From NCBI GenBank assembly GCA_963520725.1, contig CAUQSG010000001.1, positions 1-64,000 of the forward strand: a stretch of 64,000 bases of DNA, given 5' to 3'. The notes beneath the pieces are model-generated. The model was not told where the DNA came from. It searched no databases and saw nothing but the letters and a program-made list of their open reading frames with translations. Positions 1 to 8,425 of the stretch are shown here, one piece after another. Origin of the DNA: JABCPE02 sp963520725. GTDB taxonomy: Bacteria > Bacteroidota > Bacteroidia > Flavobacteriales > Weeksellaceae. The translations under genes and the position numbers were made by a program. Within the stretch, counting starts at the first letter, position 1; the number at the start of each line of letters is the position of its first letter.

Positions 1-506
1 CTCAGATACTGAGCGACTTGTTGTCTTCACGATATATCAGAATTAACCAAAGTAATGATATTCTGGGTAATGAGTACAGCGCAGTCCTCAAAAATATCTA
101 TGCCATAGGTGCAGGAATGGCCAATGGGCTGGGCTATGGGGATAATTTCCAAGCGGTATATATTTCTAATGCGGTTCGGGAGCTGGAAAGAATTCTAGAT
201 GCGGTATATCCAGAGCCAAGAGATGTCAATGAAAGTTCGTACATCGGGGATTTGCTTGTTACGGCTTACTCGCTGTTTAGTAGAAACAGAATGTTTGGGA
301 ACTACATCGGGAAGGGCTACACCGTGAAATCTGCTATCCAGTCTATGAGCATGGTGGCAGAGGGCTACTACGCTACCAACGGAATCTATCAGATTATTAA
401 AAACAATAAAATAGATGCTCCTATCGTGCAGCATATTTATAGAATTCTTTACGAAGAGAAAAACTGTGAAGAAGAATTTACAAAACTTGTTCAAAAGCTA
501 AATTAA
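1..506 (+). CDS. gpsA: Glycerol-3-phosphate dehydrogenase [NAD(P)+], C-terminal part
   Basis: The reading frame is already open at the window edge, so this is the last ~168 codons of a gene of about 330; the first TTG at 18 is internal, not a start. GpsA reduces dihydroxyacetone phosphate to sn-glycerol 3-phosphate in the cytosol for phospholipid synthesis. The visible part is the all-helical C-terminal substrate domain: KNIYAIGAGMANGLGYGDN, then SYIGDLLVTAYSLFSRNR, the block that carries substrate-binding residues in the family. The NAD-binding Rossmann domain lies outside the window. The next gene starts 1 base after the stop, so the two are probably co-transcribed. Confidence 0.88.
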   Translation, partial: QILSDLLSSRYIRINQSNDILGNEYSAVLKNIYAIGAGMANGLGYGDNFQAVYISNAVRELERILDAVYPEPRDVNESSYIGDLLVTAYSLFSRNRMFGNYIGKGYTVKSAIQSMSMVAEGYYATNGIYQIIKNNKIDAPIVQHIYRILYEEKNCEEEFTKLVQKLN

Positions 507-507
507 A

Positions 508-780
508 ATGAAAGAATACATAGAATACAACACTAAACAAGGCATAACTGACTTGCTGTCCGAAATAGAATTAGATGATGAAAAAGGCTGGGTAGAAGGA
601 ATGCACAAAGGAGAAATGATAGCCTCTATCAAACTTCCCAATAATAATTTTAATTATAATGAAAATGGCGAACTAGTGGAGGAATACTCATCACAAAAAT
701 ATCTAAGAGTAGATTATCTGGCGAGCCTCAGACCTGTGAGTTTTGATTTTAAAATTGTGGCGTATAGATTTTTGGATTAG
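508..780 (+). CDS. Small acidic protein of unknown function
   Basis: I do not recognise this 90-residue protein. It has no signal peptide or membrane segment and is rich in acidic and aromatic residues (ELDDEKGW, NFNYNENGELVEEYSS). The ATG lies one base after the gpsA stop codon, so translation is probably coupled to gpsA. The short spacing and intact frame support a real gene. The C-terminus (ASLRPVSFDFKIVAYRFLD) looks like beta strands in a small cytosolic fold. Confidence 0.6.
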   Translation: MKEYIEYNTKQGITDLLSEIELDDEKGWVEGMHKGEMIASIKLPNNNFNYNENGELVEEYSSQKYLRVDYLASLRPVSFDFKIVAYRFLD

Positions 781-821
781 ATAACTTTTTATTTGACCAT
801 ATTTAAGGAATAATAACTAAA

Positions 822-1736
822 ATGAATCAATCGAAAAAGGGGTTTATCTATACAACTATCGGTGCTACACTGTGGGGGATAAATGGGGCTTTTGCGGAGT
901 TTTTGTTTTTACAGAAAGGAGTAACTTCTGACTGGCTGACACCTTACAGGCTTTTGCTGGCGGGTGTTTTTTTGCTGGTTTATCTTTATGCCAAGGATAA
1001 AAATAAAATCTTTGATATTTTTAGAAATACTAAAGATTTGATAAGGGTGTTTGTTTTCGGGGTTTTTGGTATGCTGGGGACACAGTATACCTATTTCACT
1101 ACGATACAGCATTCTAATGCAGGCATTGCCACTGTGCTTCAGTATTTTGGGCCTACGCTTATTTTGCTTTATGTTTGTTTTAAAGAAAAAAGAAAACCAA
1201 AACCATATGAAGTAGTTGTTTTGTTTTTATCTCTTTTGGGAGTGTTTATTCTGGCTACGCATTTAGATAAGAACACATTGAAGATTTCTTCTGTGGCGCT
1301 GTTTTGGGGAATGCTATCGGCGATTACTTTGGTCATATATACGCTGCAACCAGCAGAGATTTTAAAGAAATATGGAACAGCGGTGGTCATCGCATGGGGA
1401 ATGTTCATTGGTGGAATTGCACTTTCTATAACAGCGAAACCATGGGAACAGCCCGTGAAGGTAGATATCGTAGTAATTGTATTTTTATTACTGATTGTCC
1501 TTTTGGGAAGTATTTTTGCGTTTCTGTTTTATCTGTCAGGAGTAGGAATTATAGGTCCTACGAAAGCAAGTATGATAGCTTGTATAGAACCTGTGGTGGC
1601 TACGATATGTTCTGTAGTATTTTTAGGAAATCCTTTTTCCTTCTTGGATGCGATAGGGTTTGCTTTTATCTTGTCCACGGTGTTTATTGTAGCATATATT
1701 TCGGATAGAGAAAATAAAAAAAATACCACTTATTAA
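822..1736 (+). CDS. EamA-family (DMT superfamily) transporter
   Basis: A 304-residue inner-membrane protein with about ten hydrophobic helices arranged as two EamA repeats, the usual length for drug/metabolite transporters. The first repeat starts with the typical GATLWGINGAFAE, with a conserved YRLLLAG in helix 2. The second repeat (from about residue 155) includes GPTKASMIACIEPVVATI, the hallmark end of EamA domains. Members export amino acids, nucleotides or other metabolites; the substrate cannot be read here. The stop codon lies in the loop of a bidirectional terminator shared with the convergent peptide transporter gene. Confidence 0.85.
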   Translation: MNQSKKGFIYTTIGATLWGINGAFAEFLFLQKGVTSDWLTPYRLLLAGVFLLVYLYAKDKNKIFDIFRNTKDLIRVFVFGVFGMLGTQYTYFTTIQHSNAGIATVLQYFGPTLILLYVCFKEKRKPKPYEVVVLFLSLLGVFILATHLDKNTLKISSVALFWGMLSAITLVIYTLQPAEILKKYGTAVVIAWGMFIGGIALSITAKPWEQPVKVDIVVIVFLLLIVLLGSIFAFLFYLSGVGIIGPTKASMIACIEPVVATICSVVFLGNPFSFLDAIGFAFILSTVFIVAYISDRENKKNTTY

Positions 1737-1748
1737 GTGGTATTTTTT
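1718..1748. terminator. Bidirectional intrinsic terminator between EamA and POT genes
   Basis: Inverted repeat with the core ATACCACTT / AAGTGGTAT, a 3-base ATT loop, an A-run on the left and six T on the right, so it can work on both strands. The EamA stop codon (1734-1736) begins in the loop. Confidence 0.85.
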
Positions 1749-1756
1749 ATTTTAGT

Positions 1757-3409
1757 TTATTTCACGCCTTTTTCTTTCATGGCTTTATTCAGTGGTTTTA
1801 GGATGGCTACTCCCAGCAGTGTGGCGATGAGCAGCAGAGCGAAGTTTACCCAGAAGAAATAGGCTTTGTCTTCGTAGCTGTACCACATACTCGCCAATAT
1901 ACCAGAGAGCTTGTTTCCTATCGAAGTAGAAAGGAAAAATCCTCCCATCATCAGCGCTGTAATTCTCGGTGGAGAAAGTTTAGACACTAGAGAAAGTCCC
2001 ATAGGAGAAAGGCAAAGTTCGCCTACTGTGATTATTCCATAAGCAGCAAACAACCAAAGTGGTGATACTTTGTAAGCACCGTTATCTCCTGCATATACAG
2101 CGCTTACCATCACAAGACAGCTGAGAGCTGAAAGGAATAATCCCAAAACTATCTTTGTAGGGGTAGAAGGTTCTTTGTCTTTTCTACGAAGCATCATAAA
2201 GAAGCCTACCACCACTGGTGTAAGGGCGATAACCCAGAAAGGGTTGATAGACTGGAATAGCTCGGTATTGTAGAGATATACTTTCTTGTCTGGATTGGCT
2301 TCCAGCTCGGCTCTTTGTTCCTTGTTTATATTTTTGAAATAAATATCTTTTCCTTGCTCTTTTTTAGGTTTTCCATCTTCATCTTTTACAGTTTGGAACT
2401 GATTGTCATGAACTGCAACTTCCTTTGTATTGTAATCCTTTGTATCAACCAAATAGATGCTTTCCAGCGGTTTTTCTAAAGCAGTAGGAACACTTCTGTC
2501 TGTGTAGTAATTTGCCCAGCGGGTAAGGGCAGTTCCGTTTTGTTTAAATACAGCCCAGAACATCATACTCACCGCAAATATCGCCAACAAGGCTCCAATA
2601 GGTTTCTTGTCCTCTGCATTTGCACTGATGTAAATAAAAATATAAAACAAAATAACAGGAATACATGCAAATATAAAGGCATCTGTAGAATCTGACCCAA
2701 AGATATTCCCAGGGATTACCCAGCCAATAGCTCCCGCGATGATGGCAGGAAGGAACACTTTTACCAATATGGAACTGATAGTGGTATCGCCCTCTTGAAC
2801 AGGTTTCATTACATTGGCATGAACGACATGTTTTTTACCAATAGAGAAAATAATCAGTCCTAAAAACATTCCTACACCAGCCGTCACGAAAGCCTCGCCC
2901 CAGCCGTATTTATTTCTCATATAAGCTGCAATGATGTTACATACAAAAGCTCCGATGTTTATCCCCATGTAGAAGATGTTGTATCCTGCGTCTTTATTGG
3001 CTTTATACTTGTCATCAGAATAGAGATTTCCTAAAAGCGTAGAGATACTCGGTTTAAAGAATCCATTACCGATGATTATCAGCCCCATAGATACATAGAA
3101 CATGGACACATCTTTGAAAAGTCCTAACCCAATGTATCCTAGCCCCATAAGCGCCCCGCCTATGTAAATCGCCTTGATGTATCCCAGCAGTCTGTCTGCA
3201 AGAAAACCACCAAGAAACGGCGTAAGGTAAGTAAGGGCAATGAATGTCCCGAAGATGTCATCAGCATGTTTGCTATCAAAGGCAAGACCGCCCTTGTCAG
3301 CATCAATCATATACAACACGAAGATTCCTAAAATCAAATAATAGCCAAATCTTTCCCACATTTCTGTAAAGAAGAGATAGGGCAAACCTTTTGGATGTTT
3401 GTTTTTCAT
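1757..3409 (-). CDS. POT/PTR-family proton-coupled di/tripeptide transporter
   Basis: A 550-residue MFS-type inner-membrane carrier of the proton-dependent oligopeptide transporter family, importing di- and tripeptides with protons. The N-terminus carries the family signature FFTEMWERFGYY (ExxERFxYY), which binds protons and peptide. The second signature lies in helix 5, around GYNIFYMGINIGAF. A long hydrophilic insert at about residues 300-375 (YLVDTKDYNTKEVAVHD region) between C-terminal helices is typical of Bacteroidota members. It is transcribed alone and ends at a shared terminator. With the dipeptidyl peptidase gene at 5204-7345, it fits a peptide-using lifestyle. Confidence 0.93.
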   Translation of the reverse strand: MKNKHPKGLPYLFFTEMWERFGYYLILGIFVLYMIDADKGGLAFDSKHADDIFGTFIALTYLTPFLGGFLADRLLGYIKAIYIGGALMGLGYIGLGLFKDVSMFYVSMGLIIIGNGFFKPSISTLLGNLYSDDKYKANKDAGYNIFYMGINIGAFVCNIIAAYMRNKYGWGEAFVTAGVGMFLGLIIFSIGKKHVVHANVMKPVQEGDTTISSILVKVFLPAIIAGAIGWVIPGNIFGSDSTDAFIFACIPVILFYIFIYISANAEDKKPIGALLAIFAVSMMFWAVFKQNGTALTRWANYYTDRSVPTALEKPLESIYLVDTKDYNTKEVAVHDNQFQTVKDEDGKPKKEQGKDIYFKNINKEQRAELEANPDKKVYLYNTELFQSINPFWVIALTPVVVGFFMMLRRKDKEPSTPTKIVLGLFLSALSCLVMVSAVYAGDNGAYKVSPLWLFAAYGIITVGELCLSPMGLSLVSKLSPPRITALMMGGFFLSTSIGNKLSGILASMWYSYEDKAYFFWVNFALLLIATLLGVAILKPLNKAMKEKGVK

Positions 3410-3427
3410 AATTTTTCAACTAAAAGG

Positions 3428-3435
3428 CAAATATA
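3428..3435 (-). promoter_or_regulatory. Bacteroidota -7 promoter element for the POT transporter
   Basis: TATATTTG on the minus strand matches the TAnnTTTG consensus, 19 bases upstream of the ATG at 3409. No convincing TTTG at -33. Confidence 0.6.
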
Positions 3436-3455
3436 GAGATAATTTGGTAACTTCT

Positions 3456-3485
3456 TTTGTATATAATGCATATTTTTTACCTTTG
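3456..3485 (+). promoter_or_regulatory. Promoter for the lipoprotein gene at 3501
   Basis: TTTG at 3456-3459, an 18-base spacer, then TACCTTTG at 3478-3485: both Bacteroidota promoter elements in correct spacing, 15 bases before the ATG. Confidence 0.7.
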
Positions 3486-3500
3486 CATAAATAAAAAATT

Positions 3501-4067
3501 ATGAAAAATATATTTTTATCATTAGGTCTTGCATCAGTATTTTTTTCTTGTTCTAAACAAAATAATACAGTAATAGTTGATAATCCTACAGATAAAGCAA
3601 TTTCCTTTGAAGTAGATGGGAAACCATATAAAATGGAACCGAACTCTACACAAAATATTGAACTTGAAAACGGAAATCATACTCTGAAAACTCCAGAAGG
3701 AAAAGAAATCAACTTTGAAAAAAGTGAATGGCAGACAGAGTCTATCCTTAACCCTACTAATTCTGAATATGTCCTTTATACAGAGGCTTACACAGACATT
3801 CCTTTTGAGCAGAATAAAATGTACCAAATGAGATTTAAAAATGTGAAAGTAGATGGAAAAATATACTACGCACCAATAGAAATCACAGGCGGCTACTATA
3901 TCCCTCATAGAGATGGTGCTCCATGGAAATTTGGTCTAGATGAAGATTTTACAGAGACGATAGACATTAAGAATTATCAAGAAGGTTCTACATATAACAT
4001 GATGGTTTCTAAAATCTATCGTAAGAAAGATTTTGTGAAAAAACATGCCAATGAGGTTGTAGAATAA
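3501..4067 (+). CDS. Predicted lipoprotein of unknown function
   Basis: A 188-residue protein with a short signal peptide ending in SVFFSC, a plausible lipobox with Cys17 as the lipidated residue. The mature protein starts SKQNNTVIVDNPTDKAISF, an immunoglobulin-like beta-strand pattern, followed by short strands (VDGKPYKMEPNSTQNIEL). It has its own promoter and starts a three-gene unit with the two membrane proteins that follow (gaps of 26 and 20 bases, shared terminator). I do not recognise the family. The context suggests an envelope-localised function shared by the three products, which is inference. Confidence 0.75.
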   Translation: MKNIFLSLGLASVFFSCSKQNNTVIVDNPTDKAISFEVDGKPYKMEPNSTQNIELENGNHTLKTPEGKEINFEKSEWQTESILNPTNSEYVLYTEAYTDIPFEQNKMYQMRFKNVKVDGKIYYAPIEITGGYYIPHRDGAPWKFGLDEDFTETIDIKNYQEGSTYNMMVSKIYRKKDFVKKHANEVVE

Positions 4068-4093
4068 GTATAATCATCAAATAGATAACAAAA

Positions 4094-4828
4094 ATGGTCT
4101 ATTATTTCCGTGTAGAATATAAAAGTTATCACAGCATAGAAGTTCCAGATTTGCTTTGTCCGATTAGTGGAGAGATGGAACCTATGCGTTTGGTTTTATA
4201 CCAAAAAGAAGTAGAAACTTTACTGAGTAAACAATATGTAAAAAAGCCATCAGGAGTGTTTTTTAGAATATCTGATAATAAAGATATTCCTGCATCTAAG
4301 TGGACTTCTGAAATGGAGGCTTTTTTCGAACAGCAAAAAGCAGCAAATCCTGTTCCTAAAAAAGGACTGAAAGTAAGCTGGCCTGGGAAGTTCATCATAG
4401 CATTTGCAATAATTCTTATATTGGCGTTTTTTGGTTGGTTGGGCTATACACTTTTTATAAAAAAGCCAATGCAAGAGAATGCAAAAGCAGAATTATTACA
4501 ACTCCCTAAAAAAGGTGAGCAGTATAGAGTAGGTGTTCCTGTGACCAATTATGACTCAAACGGAAAAGCCACCTCCAAAGGCTCAGATATGAAATGGGTA
4601 GAGGTGCAGGAGGTAAATCCCGCTGACAGCACCTGTGTCATCAGATTGAAAGAAGAGCTTTCTTATGGTGCAGTCATAGAGCCGCATGTTCAGAAGGCGC
4701 AGAAGGATGAAAAAACATTTGTTACTAAATTTAAGATTCTTTCTGACAATGAAATAGAATTTGCGGTAAAAGATGGAGAAGGCTTTAATGCAAGGACTTA
4801 TGGTAGTTTGGATAATGTAAAACGATAA
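4094..4828 (+). CDS. Single-pass membrane protein of unknown function
   Basis: 244 residues. The N-terminal ~90 residues are soluble and include PDLLCPISGEMEPMRLVLYQ. One strong transmembrane helix lies at about residues 97-117 (FIIAFAIILILAFFGWLGY), and a soluble C-terminal domain of about 120 residues follows. Positive residues before the helix (KKGLKVSWPGK) suggest a cytoplasmic N-terminus and periplasmic C-terminus. It is the second gene of the 3501-5166 unit. Family unknown to me. Confidence 0.7.
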   Translation: MVYYFRVEYKSYHSIEVPDLLCPISGEMEPMRLVLYQKEVETLLSKQYVKKPSGVFFRISDNKDIPASKWTSEMEAFFEQQKAANPVPKKGLKVSWPGKFIIAFAIILILAFFGWLGYTLFIKKPMQENAKAELLQLPKKGEQYRVGVPVTNYDSNGKATSKGSDMKWVEVQEVNPADSTCVIRLKEELSYGAVIEPHVQKAQKDEKTFVTKFKILSDNEIEFAVKDGEGFNARTYGSLDNVKR

Positions 4829-4848
4829 ATATTTAAAATTATATTTTT

Positions 4849-5166
4849 ATGAGCAACGAGAACAAAAACGAAACAGATGAAAAATTCATCGAGAGAAGTA
4901 TGTACGAGAACAAATCAAGTAAAAACCCTTTGCTCCCTCTTTTAGGAAGTTTGGTGCTTGCAGTTGGGGTTTTAGGTTTTGGGATTTATTACTACTTAGA
5001 ACTTGTAAAATGGGAGAAAGAAGGAGGAACTATCAAGATGAATAGACTAGTCAGTCTTCTGTATGATTTAGGTGGATCTATTACAGTTTTGCTCCTTTTT
5101 GTGGGATCAGCACTTTATCTCGCTTATGCAGGGTATAACAGTTATAAGAATAAGAAAGGAGAATAA
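4849..5166 (+). CDS. Small two-helix membrane protein of unknown function
   Basis: 105 residues. Two hydrophobic helices (about residues 27-46 and 72-92) are separated by a charged loop (LVKWEKEGGTIKMNR), with a lysine-rich C-terminus. It is the last gene of a three-gene unit with a lipoprotein and a single-pass membrane protein, and it is closed by a strong terminator. No family recognised. Confidence 0.7.
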   Translation: MSNENKNETDEKFIERSMYENKSSKNPLLPLLGSLVLAVGVLGFGIYYYLELVKWEKEGGTIKMNRLVSLLYDLGGSITVLLLFVGSALYLAYAGYNSYKNKKGE

Positions 5167-5169
5167 ATA

Positions 5170-5197
5170 AAAAAGCCAGAAATTTTTCTGGCTTTTT
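5170..5197. terminator. Bidirectional intrinsic terminator
   Basis: A 13-bp perfect stem (AAAAAGCCAGAAA / TTTCTGGCTTTTT) with a 2-base loop. Its A- and T-runs let it end both the 3501-5166 unit and the convergent peptidase gene. Confidence 0.88.
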
Positions 5198-5203
5198 CGT
5201 TTG

Positions 5204-7345
5204 TTATAGATTATTTAGAATAAAATCTGTCATCTTTTGGTGTAGGTGTAGTCTTGTATTTCCACCATATATTCCATGGTTTTTGTCTGGATAGGTCATG
5301 AACTCAAATTCTTTGTTTTTCTGAATAAGAGCTTCTGCCATTTCTACTGCATTCTGATAGTGGACATTATCATCAGCTGTTCCATGGATTAGCAAGTATT
5401 TGCCTTTCATCAAATCAGCGAAATTGATAGGCGAGTTTTCATCGTATCCTTGTGGGTTTTCTTGTGGCGTTTGTAGATATCTTTCTGTATAGATTGTATC
5501 ATAATAGCGCCAAGTGGTTACTGGTGCTACAGCGATTCCTACCTTGAAAACATCTGCTCCTTTGGTCATCGCCAGACTTGCCATATATCCTCCAAAACTC
5601 CATCCAAATATCCCAATTCGCCCAGCATCTACATAGCTCTGTGAACCGATCCACTGTGCAGCAGCGATTTGGTCTTCTATCTCGTATTTTCCTAAATTCT
5701 TGTAAGTTGCTTTCTTATACTTCGTTCCACGGTAGCCCGTTCCGCGCCCATCTACGCAGAGCACAATGTATCCTTTTTGAGCCAAAAGGTTAAACCAAAT
5801 AGCGTTTCTGCCATCCCAAGCGTTGCTTACCTGCTGTGAGCCAGGCCCAGAATATTGGAACATTAGCACAGGATGTTTCTTGTTAGGCGAGAAGTCTTTG
5901 GGTTTTATCATCCAAGCATTCATTTGGTCGCCGTTTTTGTTTGGAATTTGGAAAAATTCTTTGGTTACGAAACCATCCGACTGCAGTTTTTTCAGCGCTG
6001 AATTATTATTCTGTAATTCTCGCAGAGTTTTTCCGTTAAAATCCCTCAAAGTGTAAGTGTTCGGCTGTTCTGCGGAAGAATGCGTGTTGATGAAATATTG
6101 GAAAGACTTGCTGAAATCAGCATTATTAGTTCCATTTAATTCAGAAACTATCTGCTTTTTCCCTGTTTTGATGTTTATTTTGCTCACCACTCTGTTGGTG
6201 CTGCCTTTTTCGGTAGTCTGCACCAAGATTTCAGAATTTTTAGGGTTAAAACCATAGTAGTCAGTGATTTCCCAGTTGCCTTTGGTGATTTGTTTTTTCA
6301 GTTTTCCGTCGGGCGTGTACCAGTAAAAATGTCTGAAACCATCTCTTTCCGAAGCCCAAAGGAAAGAATTGTCCTCCAAAAATTCCAAAGAAAGATTGTC
6401 CGTTTCTATCCAAGCGGCATCCGTTTCGGTTAGGATTTTCGTGGCAGAATAGTTTTTAGTATTTATCTTGATGATTTCCAGTTTGTTCTGATGTCTGTTG
6501 GAAGTCGCTATCGCAATTTCATTAGGCTGCGCAGTCTGGAAAACCTGTGGAATATAATAAGTTTCAAAGTTAGCAAGATTGATTTGCGTGGATTTATTCA
6601 GGTTTAAATCATAGGCGTATACCGAAACTTTTGAGTTTTCTTCTCCAGCTTTCGGATATTTGAAACGAAAATCCTGCGGATACAGATTTCCATTGAAAAC
6701 CTGCATGTTCATTTCTTTTACTTGGCTTTCATCAAATTTCACGAAAACCAGACTTTCGCTGTTTTTAGCCCATTGGTACATGTCTGCATGCCCAAATTCT
6801 TCCTCATACACCCAGTCTGCCAGTCCGTTGATGATTTTATTTTTCTCACCATCGAAAGTGATTTGTGTGATTTTTTCTGAACTGAGGTCTTGATAATAAA
6901 GATTGTTCCCAGAGATAAAAGCCACAAACCTTCCGTCAGGAGAGAATTTAGGCTCCTGAACCCAGTTTCCGTTGTTTAGGGCAGTTATTTTTCCGTTTTT
7001 ACTGAGATTTACCACATGGTATTTTCCTAGGAAAGAATGGCGGTAGATGGGCTGTTGTTCGTTCAGAACCAGCACTTTACTCTCATCGTGAGAAAATGTA
7101 TAGTCCTGTATCTTAGCCTCTAAGATGGTTTCTATTTTTTTTCCTGTCTTGTAGGAATATTTTACGATTCCATCTTTTTCCAAAACAGTGTAGTGTTCTC
7201 CATCATTCATGGAGTTTATCCCATAGATAAACTCGGTTCTGTAATAGCCTGAGTGTATTTTGTTTAAAGTGATTTCCTGCGCATAGTTCAGCGTAAAGAC
7301 ACTAAAAACGGCACAAGAGATTAGTTTTTGATATAAAATCTTCAT
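5204..7345 (-). CDS. Dipeptidyl peptidase IV, S9 family serine peptidase
   Basis: A 713-residue exported peptidase that removes X-Pro or X-Ala dipeptides from peptide N-termini. A signal peptide ends near NYAQE. The N-terminal ~460 residues form the beta-propeller; DWVYEEEFGHAD holds the double Glu (E181-E182) that binds the substrate amino terminus in DPP4. The C-terminal alpha/beta hydrolase domain has GWSFGGY (Ser583), HGTADDN (Asp658) and KNHGI (His690), a complete triad. It is a single-gene unit with its own -7 element. In Bacteroidota such enzymes act in the periplasm, and a peptide importer is encoded nearby at 1757-3409. Confidence 0.93.
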   Translation of the reverse strand: MKILYQKLISCAVFSVFTLNYAQEITLNKIHSGYYRTEFIYGINSMNDGEHYTVLEKDGIVKYSYKTGKKIETILEAKIQDYTFSHDESKVLVLNEQQPIYRHSFLGKYHVVNLSKNGKITALNNGNWVQEPKFSPDGRFVAFISGNNLYYQDLSSEKITQITFDGEKNKIINGLADWVYEEEFGHADMYQWAKNSESLVFVKFDESQVKEMNMQVFNGNLYPQDFRFKYPKAGEENSKVSVYAYDLNLNKSTQINLANFETYYIPQVFQTAQPNEIAIATSNRHQNKLEIIKINTKNYSATKILTETDAAWIETDNLSLEFLEDNSFLWASERDGFRHFYWYTPDGKLKKQITKGNWEITDYYGFNPKNSEILVQTTEKGSTNRVVSKINIKTGKKQIVSELNGTNNADFSKSFQYFINTHSSAEQPNTYTLRDFNGKTLRELQNNNSALKKLQSDGFVTKEFFQIPNKNGDQMNAWMIKPKDFSPNKKHPVLMFQYSGPGSQQVSNAWDGRNAIWFNLLAQKGYIVLCVDGRGTGYRGTKYKKATYKNLGKYEIEDQIAAAQWIGSQSYVDAGRIGIFGWSFGGYMASLAMTKGADVFKVGIAVAPVTTWRYYDTIYTERYLQTPQENPQGYDENSPINFADLMKGKYLLIHGTADDNVHYQNAVEMAEALIQKNKEFEFMTYPDKNHGIYGGNTRLHLHQKMTDFILNNL

Positions 7346-7370
7346 TTTAGATAAATTTTAGAAAGTTGCC

Positions 7371-7378
7371 CAAAGATA
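7371..7378 (-). promoter_or_regulatory. -7 promoter element for dipeptidyl peptidase IV
   Basis: TATCTTTG on the minus strand, 26 bases upstream of the ATG, matching TAnnTTTG. Confidence 0.6.
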
Positions 7379-7434
7379 ATGATTCTTTAGAAGAAATTTA
7401 ATAAAATTTAATAGAAGTTTAACTTTTAAAAACT

Positions 7435-7442
7435 TAACTTTG
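7435..7442 (+). promoter_or_regulatory. -7 promoter element for the Spy/CpxP-like gene
   Basis: TAACTTTG, followed by C as in many flavobacterial promoters, about 50 bases upstream of the ATG at 7492. Confidence 0.6.
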
Positions 7443-7491
7443 CTAAAAAAAATGAATCCAACAAATAGAAAATCGTAAAAATTTGAACATT

Positions 7492-7857
7492 ATGAAAAAG
7501 TTAGTTTTAAGTTTAGTGTTAGTAGGAGCATTTGGTTTTGCATCAGCGCAAGAAGCACCAAAGGAACATCACTGCTGCCACTCAGAACATAAAAAAATGG
7601 AAAGAGAAAAAGACAGCAAAGGGAAAAGATTAGAAGAACTCAATCTTTCTGAAAAACAAACAAAACAGCTGGAAGAACTCCACAAAGAGCACAAAGCGGA
7701 CAAGGAAAAACTTCATGAGAAACACCAGCGAAAACTCAAAAAAATCCTGACGCCTGAGCAGTATGAAAAATGGCAGTCCAACCACCCAAAGAGAAAGGAT
7801 GAAAGGAGAATGCCGCCTCCGCCACCTATGGAACAGCCAGAAATAAAAGGAAATTAA
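7492..7857 (+). CDS. Periplasmic Spy/CpxP-like (LTxxQ) protein
   Basis: A 121-residue exported protein. I chose the ATG at 7492 over the in-frame TTG at 7483 because it gives a clean signal peptide (MKKLVLSLVLVGAFG ... ASAQ). The mature protein is highly charged and helical. Its LNLSEKQTKQLEELHKEHK and ILTPEQYEKWQ segments match the paired L(T/S)xxQ motifs of Spy/CpxP chaperone-like proteins. The start of the mature protein has a His/Cys cluster (EHHCCHSEHKK) that could bind metal, and the C-terminus is proline-rich (MPPPPPMEQP). A role in periplasmic stress or metal sensing is inference from the family. Confidence 0.78.
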   Translation: MKKLVLSLVLVGAFGFASAQEAPKEHHCCHSEHKKMEREKDSKGKRLEELNLSEKQTKQLEELHKEHKADKEKLHEKHQRKLKKILTPEQYEKWQSNHPKRKDERRMPPPPPMEQPEIKGN

Positions 7858-7862
7858 AAATG

Positions 7863-7894
7863 AAAAAGCAGAAATATAGATTTCTGCTTTTTTT
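7863..7894. terminator. Bidirectional intrinsic terminator
   Basis: A 13-bp stem AAAAAGCAGAAAT / ATTTCTGCTTTTT with loop ATAG, between the convergent Spy-like and nikR genes; seven T follow on the plus strand. Confidence 0.85.
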
Positions 7895-7911
7895 ATGTTT
7901 AAAATATTTTA

Positions 7912-8313
7912 CTAATCAGCTTTTGTAGCTGTGAGTTTTCCGTGCTCTATTCCTTTCACAGAAATTAGACTGTTGGCAAGTTCTATCAAAGTAGAAGATT
8001 TTCCTTTCACAGCGATAATCTCCATGCACAAATCATGTTCCAAATGGAAGTGCAGAGAAGACAAAATATTGTCATGATATCTATGCTGGATGTTGGTAAG
8101 TTTATTTACCAATTCTCTTCTATGGTGGTCAAACACCAAAGTGATAGAGCCCGCCACTATAGCATCATTGTCCCATTTTTCTGAGACTAAACTCTTGTTA
8201 ATCAGATATCTGATGGCTTGAGAACGATTTTTAAACAAATTCTCTTCTGCATATTTATCTAATGCCTCCAAAAGGTCTTCTTCCAGAGAAACTCCAAAAC
8301 GAACAATACCCAT
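7912..8313 (-). CDS. nikR: Nickel-responsive transcriptional regulator NikR
   Basis: A 133-residue cytosolic DNA-binding protein. The N-terminal ribbon-helix-helix domain (about 1-45: RFGVSLEEDLLEALDKYA, KNRSQAIRYLI) binds operators. The C-terminal ACT-like domain holds the high-affinity nickel ligands His77, His88, His90 and Cys96, in QHRYHD and HFHLEHDLC. These correspond to His76, His87, His89 and Cys95 of the E. coli protein, so all ligands are conserved. Length is typical. No nickel transport or urease/hydrogenase gene lies in the window, so its targets are elsewhere. Confidence 0.93.
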   Translation of the reverse strand: MGIVRFGVSLEEDLLEALDKYAEENLFKNRSQAIRYLINKSLVSEKWDNDAIVAGSITLVFDHHRRELVNKLTNIQHRYHDNILSSLHFHLEHDLCMEIIAVKGKSSTLIELANSLISVKGIEHGKLTATKAD

Positions 8314-8338
8314 AATAAATAGTATTTAAAAGTTATAA

Positions 8339-8346
8339 CAAATATA
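8339..8346 (-). promoter_or_regulatory. -7 promoter element for nikR
   Basis: TATATTTG on the minus strand, 26 bases upstream of the nikR ATG. Confidence 0.55.
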
Positions 8347-8400
8347 GTGATTTTCTATAATAGAAATGTCATTTTTATCAAAAAAATATTATTATTTCAT

Positions 8401-8408
8401 TATTTTTG
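8401..8408 (+). promoter_or_regulatory. -7 promoter element that decides the nth start
   Basis: TATTTTTG followed by C matches TAnnTTTG. It lies 18 bases before the ATG at 8426 and inside the longer open frame from 8366, so the upstream ATG would not be transcribed. Confidence 0.65.
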
Positions 8409-8425
8409 CCACAAATCTTTTGATA

